From: Flavobacterium sp. AED
GTDB lineage: Bacteria; Bacteroidota; Bacteroidia; Flavobacteriales; Flavobacteriaceae
DNA: 64,000 bases
Reading direction: 5' to 3'
NCBI RefSeq assembly: GCF_000812945.1
Contig: NZ_JSYM01000001.1
Coordinates: 806,001 to 870,000 of the forward strand
In this document: in pieces, positions 45,467 through 52,483 of the stretch
How positions within the stretch are numbered: the stretch's first letter is position 1
Layout of the letters: each line of letters opens with the position of its first letter
Program-made: the position numbers and the translations under genes
The notes under the pieces: model-generated
Seen by the model: the letters and a program-made list of their open reading frames with translations, nothing else
Told to the model about the DNA's origin: nothing
The model's database searches: none

Positions 45467-45883
45467 ATGCTAAACCTTCCTAAAGATAAAAAAATAATCC
45501 TCTTTGATGGCGTTTGTAATCTCTGCAATTCGGCTGTACAATTCATCCTTAAACAGGACAAAAAAGATATTTTTAGGTTTGTGGCACTACAATCTTATTT
45601 AGGTCAAGAAATCATTAAATACATTGGAATCGATGCTAAAAACATTGATAGTATAATTCTCTACCAGCCCGGAATAGCATATTACTACAAATCAGAAGCT
45701 GCTTTAGAAATTGCGAAAAGTTTAGGTGGGATTTATTATTTTGGAACTTTATTTTCTATTTTACCTACATCCTTTAATAATTACATTTACGATTATATCG
45801 CTAAAAACCGCTACAAATGGTATGGAAAAAAAGAAAGCTGTATGATTCCTACAAAGGAACTTCAAGCTAAGTTTTTAGAATAA
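45467..45883 (+). CDS. DCC-family (DUF393) thiol-disulfide oxidoreductase-like protein
   Basis: This 138-residue protein starts with the defining motif IILFDGVCNLCNSAVQFIL, a thioredoxin-like CxxC near residue 18. The family's DKKDIFRFVALQS, IILYQPG and SEAALEIAKSLGG segments follow. DCC proteins are predicted thiol-disulfide oxidoreductases with unproven function. The gene is rightward, followed after 76 bases by a 41-residue membrane peptide gene. Confidence 0.88.
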   Translation: MLNLPKDKKIILFDGVCNLCNSAVQFILKQDKKDIFRFVALQSYLGQEIIKYIGIDAKNIDSIILYQPGIAYYYKSEAALEIAKSLGGIYYFGTLFSILPTSFNNYIYDYIAKNRYKWYGKKESCMIPTKELQAKFLE

Positions 45884-45959
45884 AATTATTAATTATGATA
45901 ATTATCATTCATTACTTTTAACAGTAATTCTATATTTGACCAACCTTAAAATTTGAATT

Positions 45960-46085
45960 ATGAAAGATACATCACTTTTTTCTTGGGATAACGGTTCATT
46001 TATAATGATTATTGTATTCGGTTTGGTAATAATAGGATTAGTTGCCGCTGTTTTAATAATGATGAATTCTGATAAAAAGAAATAA
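45960..46085 (+). CDS. 41-residue single-span membrane protein
   Basis: This small frame starts MKDTSLFSWDNGSFIMIIVF, has one strongly hydrophobic helix (about 14-34) and ends with the positive tail NSDKKK, predicting the C-terminus in the cytoplasm. It begins 76 bases after the DCC gene and ends about 10 bases before the shared hairpin at 46096-46124. The clean amphipathic design and the position between a gene and a terminator support it. The function is unknown. Confidence 0.6.
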   Translation: MKDTSLFSWDNGSFIMIIVFGLVIIGLVAAVLIMMNSDKKK

Positions 46086-46095
46086 TCGCACAAAA

Positions 46096-46124
46096 AAGAG
46101 GATGCCTTTATGGGACATCCTCTT
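46096..46124 (-). terminator. Terminator after ettA
   Basis: AAGAGGATG (46096-46104) pairs with CATCCTCTT (46116-46124). On the minus strand six T follow the stem, so it serves ettA, whose stop is 29 bases upstream. It may also stop rightward transcription from the small membrane-protein gene, but the T-run on that side is poor. Confidence 0.8.
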
Positions 46125-46152
46125 GATGATATTAACGATATTTGAAATAGAA

Positions 46153-47847
46153 TTAACTTCTGATTAATTTTCTGTATTTTAATCGTTTCGGAGTTAAATC
46201 ACCCCCCAAACGTTTCTTCTTATTCTCTTCGTATTCAGAGAAACCTCCTTCAAAATAATACACTTCAGAATTTCCTTCAAAAGCTAGAATGTGTGTACAA
46301 ATTCTGTCCAAAAACCATCTGTCGTGAGAAATAACTACCGCACAACCTGCAAAATTTTCCAAACCTTCTTCTAATGCACGAAGCGTATTAATGTCCAAAT
46401 CATTCGTAGGCTCATCTAATAAAAGAACGTTTCCTTCTTCTTTCAAAGTCATAGCAAGATGCAAACGGTTGCGTTCTCCTCCTGAAAGTGTTGATACTTT
46501 TTTGTTTTGATCGCTTCCTCCAAAATTAAATCGGCTTAAATAAGCTCTGGAATTCACCTGTCTACCACCCATCATAATCAATTCCTGACCATCACAAAAG
46601 TTTTCCCAAATGGATTTATCAGGATTAATATTAGAATGCGCTTGATCTACATATGCGATTTTCACTGTTTCACCAATGGCAAACTCCCCTGCATCAGGTT
46701 TTTCTTCACCCATAATCATTCTGAAAATCGTTGATTTACCAGCTCCGTTTGGCCCGATAATCCCAACAATACCAGCTTGAGGCAGTGTAAAATTCAAATT
46801 ATCATATAATAATTTATCCCCATAGGCTTTTGCAACACCTTTGGCTTCAATTACATTGGTTCCTAAACGAGGTCCGTTTGGAATATAGATTTCTAGATTT
46901 TCATCTAATGCTTTTTGATCTTCATTTAGCAATTTATCGTAATTCTGTAAACGCGCTTTTTGTTTTGTTTGACGACCTTTGGCTCCTTGACGAACCCAGT
47001 CCAACTCTCTTTCTAAATTTTTTCTACGTTTAGAAGCTACTTTTTCTTCTAATGCCATTCTGCTTGATTTTTGATCCAACCAAGAAGAGTAGTTTCCTTT
47101 CCAAGGAATTCCTTCTCCTCTATCTAACTCTAAAATCCAACCTGCAACATTATCCAAGAAGTATCTATCGTGAGTTACAGCGATAACTGTTCCAGCATAT
47201 TGAGCTAAATGTTGTTCCAACCAAAGAACACTTTCGGCATCCAAGTGATTCGTAGGCTCATCCAAAAGCAAAACGTCTGGTTGTTGTAACAACAAACGAC
47301 ATAAAGCCACGCGACGACGTTCACCTCCAGAAAGATTTTTAATTGGCGTATCAGCATCCGGAGTACGTAACGCATCCATAGCTATTTCTAATTTAGTATC
47401 GATTTCCCAAGCTCCAAGCGCATCAATTTTATCTTGCAATAACGCTTGGCGGTCCATCAATTTTTCCATTTTATCGGCATCTTCGTAAACCTCCGGAAGA
47501 CCAAAGCTATCGTTGATTTTATTGAATTCGTCTAATACTGCCATTGTTTCAGCAACTCCTTCTCTTACAATCTCAATAACCGTTTTACTATCATCTAAAA
47601 TAGGTTCTTGCTCTAAATAACCAACCGTGTAACCAGGTGCAAACACCACATCACCTTGGTAGTTTTTATCAACACCCGCAATAATTTTTAATAAAGAAGA
47701 TTTTCCTGAACCATTTAAACCCAAAATACCAATTTTAGCTCCGTAAAAGAAACTCAAATAGATGTTTTTAAGTACTGGTTTATCTGCTCCTTGATACGTT
47801 TTACTCAATTTTGACATTGAGAATATTACTTTCTTATCGTCTGCCAT
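46153..47847 (-). CDS. ettA: Energy-dependent translational throttle protein EttA
   Basis: EttA is an ABC-F ATPase that binds the ribosomal E site and gates the first elongation step according to the ATP/ADP ratio. The 564-residue protein has two ABC domains. The first has GLNGSGKSSLLKIIAG near residue 40 and LSGGERRRVALCRLL, and the second has GPNGAGKSTIFRMIMG near 360 and LSGGERNRLHLAMTL. The EttA-type arm and linker region with RQGAKGRQTKQKARLQNYDKL lies between them, and there is no membrane segment. It is leftward, and upstream of it lies the small CAL67264-type gene. Confidence 0.95.
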   Translation of the reverse strand: MADDKKVIFSMSKLSKTYQGADKPVLKNIYLSFFYGAKIGILGLNGSGKSSLLKIIAGVDKNYQGDVVFAPGYTVGYLEQEPILDDSKTVIEIVREGVAETMAVLDEFNKINDSFGLPEVYEDADKMEKLMDRQALLQDKIDALGAWEIDTKLEIAMDALRTPDADTPIKNLSGGERRRVALCRLLLQQPDVLLLDEPTNHLDAESVLWLEQHLAQYAGTVIAVTHDRYFLDNVAGWILELDRGEGIPWKGNYSSWLDQKSSRMALEEKVASKRRKNLERELDWVRQGAKGRQTKQKARLQNYDKLLNEDQKALDENLEIYIPNGPRLGTNVIEAKGVAKAYGDKLLYDNLNFTLPQAGIVGIIGPNGAGKSTIFRMIMGEEKPDAGEFAIGETVKIAYVDQAHSNINPDKSIWENFCDGQELIMMGGRQVNSRAYLSRFNFGGSDQNKKVSTLSGGERNRLHLAMTLKEEGNVLLLDEPTNDLDINTLRALEEGLENFAGCAVVISHDRWFLDRICTHILAFEGNSEVYYFEGGFSEYEENKKKRLGGDLTPKRLKYRKLIRS

Positions 47848-47890
47848 TATTTTTAATTTAAAAATTTAAAATTCAACATTAAAATTATTA

Positions 47891-48073
47891 TTATAATCTG
47901 CCCTTAAGTGAACTGAACACCCATGCATTAGCTAAAAAGCCAACACCTACTGCTGCAAATCCCCATCCGGAAACATCGCTATATCTGAAAGCCCCTAATC
48001 CTATTAAGAGTAATCCCATAAGTATCATTATTAGTGTAGCCCATCCTAAAACAGTGTTTTTATTCATTCCCAT
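47891..48073 (-). CDS. CAL67264 family membrane protein
   Basis: This 60-residue protein has two hydrophobic helices (about 9-28 and 36-52). MNKNTVLGWATLIMILMGLL, LGAFRYSDVSGWGFAAVGVG and a final SLKGRL match a small family conserved in Flavobacteriia. The start could be Met1 or Met3, six bases apart. No function is established. It lies between holA and ettA on the same strand, with gaps of 73 and 43 bases. Confidence 0.8.
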   Translation of the reverse strand: MGMNKNTVLGWATLIMILMGLLLIGLGAFRYSDVSGWGFAAVGVGFLANAWVFSSLKGRL

Positions 48074-48146
48074 AATTGTGGTATTTATTTTAATCCCAAT
48101 CCCGAAGTCTTGGAATTGGAGTGCAAATATCGGAAATTTTTACCCT

Positions 48147-49151
48147 TTAATTAAATATTTTATAAAGCATTTCTCTTAACAAATCGGATTGTGACAACGC
48201 ATTCGCGCCAACACCTTTACTTTTTACATCAATGTCTCTTAAAGCTCCAACTATTTGACTCACTTTTTTCATGGGATAATTCTTCAAAGCCACATCATAT
48301 TCTTTCAAAAAGAAAGGGTTTACGCCTAATACTGCCGCTACATTTTTTGGGTTCTTGTCTTTTAATCCGTGGTATTTTAACAATTGGATAAAAAATCCAA
48401 ACACCAAGCTCGTTGTGACCACCATTGGATTATCTTTTGGATTTTGGGCAAAATTTTCGGCAATCGTATAAGCTTTTAGTTGGTTTCGTTCTCCCAGTGC
48501 TTTTCGCAATTCAAAAACATTAAAATCTTTGCTGAAACCTATATTTTCCTCAATATGCTTTGGAGTTATTGTACTTCCAGCAGGCAGGATAATCTGTAAT
48601 TTTTCGAGTTCATTATTTATTTTGCTCAAATCAGTTCCTAAAAACTCCACTAACATGGCATTTGCTTTAGGTTCAATCGAATATTTTTTTCCTGCTAAAA
48701 CGCGTTTAATCCACTCGCCTACTTGGTTTTCGTACAATTTTTTACTTTCATAAACGATACCATGCTTTGCTAATAGCTTGGTCAATTTTTTACGTTTATC
48801 CAACGTTTTATATTTGTAACAAAAAACCAAAACAGTTGATGACATTGGGTTTTCGGCATAACTTTCCAATTTATCAATCGTCCGAATCAAATCTTGTGCT
48901 TCTTTTACAATCACAACTTGGCGCTCTGCCATCATTGGATACCTTTTAGCGGTTGAAATAATATCTTCTATTGAAACATCTCTTCCGTATAAAACGGTTT
49001 GATTAAAGCCTTTTTCCTCTTCGGTTAATACTTTTTCTTCTATATAATCAGATAATTTGTCAATATAATAAGGTTCTTCTCCCATCAAAAAATAGATGGG
49101 TTTGATGTTGCCGCTTTTTATATCATTTACAATTTTTACAACCTCGTCCAT
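48147..49151 (-). CDS. holA: DNA polymerase III subunit delta
   Basis: HolA is the clamp-loader delta subunit that opens the sliding clamp. At 334 residues it has a normal length. The N-terminal AAA-like domain begins with IKPIYFLMGEEPYYIDKLSDYIE and contains AKRYPMMAERQVVIVKEAQDL. The middle has VEFLGTDLSKINNELEKLQIIL, and the C-terminal collar domain has FNVFELRKALGERN and DIDVKSKGVGANALSQSDLLREM. As in other delta subunits there is no functional Walker A. It is divergent from the HsdR-N domain gene. Confidence 0.92.
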   Translation of the reverse strand: MDEVVKIVNDIKSGNIKPIYFLMGEEPYYIDKLSDYIEEKVLTEEEKGFNQTVLYGRDVSIEDIISTAKRYPMMAERQVVIVKEAQDLIRTIDKLESYAENPMSSTVLVFCYKYKTLDKRKKLTKLLAKHGIVYESKKLYENQVGEWIKRVLAGKKYSIEPKANAMLVEFLGTDLSKINNELEKLQIILPAGSTITPKHIEENIGFSKDFNVFELRKALGERNQLKAYTIAENFAQNPKDNPMVVTTSLVFGFFIQLLKYHGLKDKNPKNVAAVLGVNPFFLKEYDVALKNYPMKKVSQIVGALRDIDVKSKGVGANALSQSDLLREMLYKIFN

Positions 49152-49230
49152 TTCTTTTTGTTTAAAGTTTGAAGTTTAAAGTTTGTTACTTCGAATGAAA
49201 TTTTAAACTTTAAATTTTAAACTTATTTAA

Positions 49231-49238
49231 TACTTTTG
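49231..49238 (+). promoter_or_regulatory. Predicted -7 box abutting the HsdR-N gene
   Basis: TACTTTTG ends four bases before the ATG at 49243. Transcription would therefore start at or next to the start codon, so the message may be leaderless. No TTG at the -33 distance is visible in the repetitive AAACTTTAAA spacer. Confidence 0.4.
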
Positions 49239-49242
49239 CTTT

Positions 49243-49689
49243 ATGCAAAAACTAAATTTTCAACTTTATAACTTTCGGTTCAAAAATAGCGAAAATAAAG
49301 TCTCCATTTTTGATGAAATAAGGAAAAAATTTATCATTCTTACTCCCGAAGAATGGGTTCGTCAGCATGTAGTTCAGTTTTTATTGGAAGAAAAAAAATA
49401 TCCTAAATCATTGATAAATGTAGAAAAAGTTCTAAAAGTCAATGGCTTGCGCAAAAGATACGATGTGGTCGTTTTCAATACTGATGGTTCTATTTTCATT
49501 TTAATCGAATGCAAAGCACCCGAAATAAAAATTGCACAAGCGACTTTCGACCAAATTGCCCGTTATAATATGACTATGAAAGCCCAATTTTTGATGGTGA
49601 CCAATGGATTGAATCATTACTTTTGTCAAATGGATTTTGAAAACGAGAAATATGCTTTTCTAGAGAATCTGCCAAATTATAATAGTTAG
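49243..49689 (+). CDS. Stand-alone HsdR N-terminal-like nuclease domain protein
   Basis: This 148-residue protein resembles the N-terminal nuclease domain of type I restriction enzyme HsdR. Conserved-looking elements are EIRKKFIILTPEEWVRQHVV, then the PD-(D/E)xK-type core: GLRKRYDVVVF supplying the acidic residue and FILIECKAPEIKI supplying the ExK pair. A motor domain, specificity subunit and methylase are all missing nearby, so this is not a restriction system. Single-domain relatives sit next to housekeeping genes in Flavobacteriia. A nuclease role in repair is possible but unproven. Confidence 0.75.
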   Translation: MQKLNFQLYNFRFKNSENKVSIFDEIRKKFIILTPEEWVRQHVVQFLLEEKKYPKSLINVEKVLKVNGLRKRYDVVVFNTDGSIFILIECKAPEIKIAQATFDQIARYNMTMKAQFLMVTNGLNHYFCQMDFENEKYAFLENLPNYNS

Positions 49690-49708
49690 ATTATTAGAAT
49701 CTAAAATG

Positions 49709-49748
49709 TCTAAAAATCTAAAAATCTAAAAATCTAAAAATCTAAAAA
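49709..49748 (+). repeat. Five tandem copies of an 8-bp repeat before the glycosyltransferase start
   Basis: TCTAAAAA is repeated five times without error, and the next unit is TCTAAATG, whose last three bases are the start codon at 49754. The array therefore occupies the ribosome-binding region. A change in copy number would move or remove the A-rich binding region and could alter expression. Confidence 0.9.
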
Positions 49749-49753
49749 TCTAA

Positions 49754-50740
49754 ATGAAAATAGCTGTTGTAATACTCAACTGGAACGGAGTACAATTATT
49801 AGAACAATTTTTACCTTCGGTACTGCAATATTCACCCGAAGCTACTATATATATCGCAGATAATGCTTCAACTGATGATTCCATTTCATTTGTTTTGGCT
49901 AATTTCTCATCTGTTAAAATTGTGAAAAACGACATCAATTTAGGTTTTGCCGGCGGTTATAATGAAGCATTGAAACATATTGATGCCGAGATTTACGCTT
50001 TAGTCAATTCTGATATTGAAGTTACTGAAAATTGGCTGCAGCCTATTCTTAAAACTTTCGAAAATGAAACCGAAACTGCTATTATACAACCAAAAATTTT
50101 AGATTTTAAACGTAAAGAATATTTTGAATATGCTGGTGCTGCGGGAGGTTTTATTGATGAATATGGATATCCTTATTGTCGTGGACGTATTTTTGATACT
50201 TTAGAAAAAGATAACGGACAATACAATGATAATTGTGAGATATTTTGGGCTTCTGGAGCTTGTTTTTTTATTCGAAGCTCGGTTTATAAGGAATTAAAAG
50301 GTTTTGATGCCGATTTTTTTGCCCATCAGGAAGAAATTGATTTATGCTGGCGTGCAATCAATAAAGGATACAAAATAAAATATAATTCGGAATCTATTGT
50401 TTATCATGTTGGCGGAGCTACTTTGCAACAAGGAAATCCAAAGAAAACGTATTTGAATTTTAGAAATTCCTTATTAATGTTGACTAAAAATTTACCTAAA
50501 AATAAATTGTACTGGATTCTATTTTGCAGGATGATTCTGGATGGAATTGCCGGATTGCAATTCCTTTCTAAAGGAAAATTCAATCATTTTTTAGCAATAT
50601 TAAAGGCACATGGTTCATTTTATCTATTGTTTTTAAGTAATTTAAAAAAGAGAGAGAAATTTCAATCAAAAAAATACTACAATACAAAAAGCATCGTTTG
50701 TTCCTATTACATTAACAATGGCAAGGTTTTTGCAAAATAA
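49754..50740 (+). CDS. Family 2 glycosyltransferase
   Basis: This 328-residue GT-A-fold enzyme begins KIAVVILNWNGVQLLEQFLP. It has YIADNASTDDSISFV near residue 34, NLGFAGGYNEAL near 62, and VNSDIEVTENWL, the DxD-type metal site, near 85. FWASGACFFIRSSVYKELKGFDADFFAHQEEIDLCWRAI is the usual acceptor-side motif of rhamnosyl- and similar transferases. A hydrophobic stretch near residues 250-300 suggests membrane association. The donor and acceptor are unknown, and no other polysaccharide genes are adjacent. Its start directly follows an 8-bp tandem repeat. Confidence 0.9.
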   Translation: MKIAVVILNWNGVQLLEQFLPSVLQYSPEATIYIADNASTDDSISFVLANFSSVKIVKNDINLGFAGGYNEALKHIDAEIYALVNSDIEVTENWLQPILKTFENETETAIIQPKILDFKRKEYFEYAGAAGGFIDEYGYPYCRGRIFDTLEKDNGQYNDNCEIFWASGACFFIRSSVYKELKGFDADFFAHQEEIDLCWRAINKGYKIKYNSESIVYHVGGATLQQGNPKKTYLNFRNSLLMLTKNLPKNKLYWILFCRMILDGIAGLQFLSKGKFNHFLAILKAHGSFYLLFLSNLKKREKFQSKKYYNTKSIVCSYYINNGKVFAK

Positions 50741-50814
50741 TTTTAACATTAATTTATGTATAACTTCTAAAATTTAAAAACTAAATTTACAAATCAAATC
50801 TTTAAAAAAAAATT

Positions 50815-51648
50815 ATGAGAAAAATAGTAATTGCCTTATCAGTATTGGCTCTTTTAACTTCTTGTGTTTCTAAAAAGAAATACACTGACTTAGAAGCCAG
50901 AAACAAAGAAACCCAAGATTTATTGAATTCTGCTACCGTAAAATTAAATTCTTGCTTGGAAGAAAAAGCGGGACTTTCAGCTACTGTAGCCGGTTTAAAA
51001 GAACACAATCAAACACTGATCAATACGTCTAAAGACATGACGGTATTGACCACTAAAGGGGCTGAAAATATTGAGAAAGCTTTAGAATCTATCAAAGAAA
51101 AAGATTTGAAAATCAGCAGAATGCAAGATGCATTAACTAAAAAAGACAGTGTTACTCTTGCTGTTGTTACTAGTTTAAAAAGTGCTGTTGGAATTTCTGA
51201 CCCGGATATCGAAATAAATGTTGAAAAAGGAGTTGTATTTATCTCTATTGCAGACAAATTGTTATTTAAAACTGGAAGTTATGATGTAACAGACAGAGCA
51301 AAAGGAGTTTTAGCTAAAGTAGCTAAAGTTGTTAATGACAAACCAGATTTTGAATGTATGGTTGAAGGACATACTGATAATGTACCTTACAATGGTTCAG
51401 GAATTTTATTGGACAACTGGGATTTAAGTGTGAAACGTTCTACTTCTATAATTCGTGTATTAACGAATCAATTAGGTGTTAAACCAGAGCAATTAATTGC
51501 AGCAGGAAGAAGTTCTTATGTTCCTTTAGTTGCTAATGATTCTGCTGAAAACAGAGCCCGTAACAGAAGAACTCGTATTGTTGTATTGCCAAAAATCGAT
51601 CAGTTCTACGATATGATTGAAAAAGAAATGAAAAAACAACAAAAATAA
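50815..51648 (+). CDS. OmpA-family lipoprotein
   Basis: The 277-residue protein has a lipoprotein signal peptide ending in LLTSCVSKKKY. A coiled-coil region follows (about 25-110). The C-terminal OmpA domain (about 140-265) contains LLFKTGSYDVTDRAKGVL, MVEGHTDNVPY and NRARNRRTRIVVLPK, the peptidoglycan-binding signature. It should tether the outer membrane to the cell wall. It lies after the glycosyltransferase with its own spacer and ends at a strong terminator. Confidence 0.92.
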   Translation: MRKIVIALSVLALLTSCVSKKKYTDLEARNKETQDLLNSATVKLNSCLEEKAGLSATVAGLKEHNQTLINTSKDMTVLTTKGAENIEKALESIKEKDLKISRMQDALTKKDSVTLAVVTSLKSAVGISDPDIEINVEKGVVFISIADKLLFKTGSYDVTDRAKGVLAKVAKVVNDKPDFECMVEGHTDNVPYNGSGILLDNWDLSVKRSTSIIRVLTNQLGVKPEQLIAAGRSSYVPLVANDSAENRARNRRTRIVVLPKIDQFYDMIEKEMKKQQK

Positions 51649-51695
51649 AAAGTATGCAATGAACAGTAATTAGTGTTCAGGTTACATCTAATATG

Positions 51696-51727
51696 AAAAC
51701 GTCTCGATAATTCGAGACGTTTTTTTT
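51696..51727 (+). terminator. Intrinsic terminator after the OmpA-family gene
   Basis: AAAACGTCTCGA (51696-51707) pairs perfectly with TCGAGACGTTTT (51712-51723) around a four-base loop, with T-residues continuing to 51727. It lies 48 bases after the stop codon. Confidence 0.9.
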
Positions 51728-51781
51728 ATGCAAATTTTAGGAAGATATTTAAAATTCTTAATCTGAAAGCTGAATACTCGT

Positions 51782-52402
51782 TTACAAAATATCCAAACTT
51801 CCTTTTCCTTCTCTGACTACAATTGGTTCATCCCCAGATAAATCAATAATAGTAGAGCCTATATTATCTCCATAACCACCATCAATAACAACATCAACTA
51901 AATTTTGCCATTTCTCGAAAATAAGTTCCGGATCAGTGGTGTATTCTATTACATCATCATCATCGTGAATCGAAGTAGAAACAATTGGATTGCCTAATTG
52001 GCGTACAATTTCAAGTGCAATCGAATTATCAGGAACCCTAATACCAACTGTTGTTTTCTTTTTGAATTCTTTTGGTAAGTTATTATTTCCCGGTAAAATA
52101 AAGGTATAAGGTCCTGGCAAAACTCTTTTTAATAATTTAAAAGTAGCGGTATCAATTTGCTTCACATAATCAGATATATTACTCAAATCATGGCAAATGA
52201 AAGAAAAATTAGCTTTGTCCAGCTTAATTCCTTTTATCTTAGCGATACGTTCAAGTGCTTTTGTATTGGTAATATCGCAGCCCAATCCGTAAACGGTATC
52301 TGTTGGATAAATTACTAATCCGCCATCTTTAAGAACTTTAACTACTTTAGCAATTGCCGCTTCGTTAGGTTTGTCTGCGTATATTTTTATAAATTGAGCC
52401 AT
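51782..52402 (-). CDS. tsaC: L-threonylcarbamoyladenylate synthase
   Basis: This YrdC/Sua5-domain enzyme makes threonylcarbamoyl-AMP from threonine, bicarbonate and ATP for the tRNA t6A modification. It has 206 residues, the short form without the extra Sua5 C-terminal domain. The motifs are GGLVIYPTDTVYGLGCDITN near residue 29, KANFSFICHDLSN, LPGPYTFILPG and VGIRVPDNSIALEIVRQLGNPIVSTS. Together with tsaE at 39428 it shows that the pathway is present, though the two genes are not clustered. It is convergent with the OmpA-family gene. Confidence 0.92.
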   Translation of the reverse strand: MAQFIKIYADKPNEAAIAKVVKVLKDGGLVIYPTDTVYGLGCDITNTKALERIAKIKGIKLDKANFSFICHDLSNISDYVKQIDTATFKLLKRVLPGPYTFILPGNNNLPKEFKKKTTVGIRVPDNSIALEIVRQLGNPIVSTSIHDDDDVIEYTTDPELIFEKWQNLVDVVIDGGYGDNIGSTIIDLSGDEPIVVREGKGSLDIL

Positions 52403-52483
52403 TTTTTTAATTTAAAGTTAAAAAATTTAAGATTTAAAGTTCTTCTAAAAGACAAATTGAAACCATAAACTTAAAAACAAATT

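Noticed and set aside
49243..49689. Type I restriction system
   Set aside because: Only a single HsdR-N-like domain is present. No motor, specificity or methylase gene lies within the window.
49709..49748. CRISPR array
   Set aside because: The unit is 8 bp with no spacers, so it is a simple tandem repeat.
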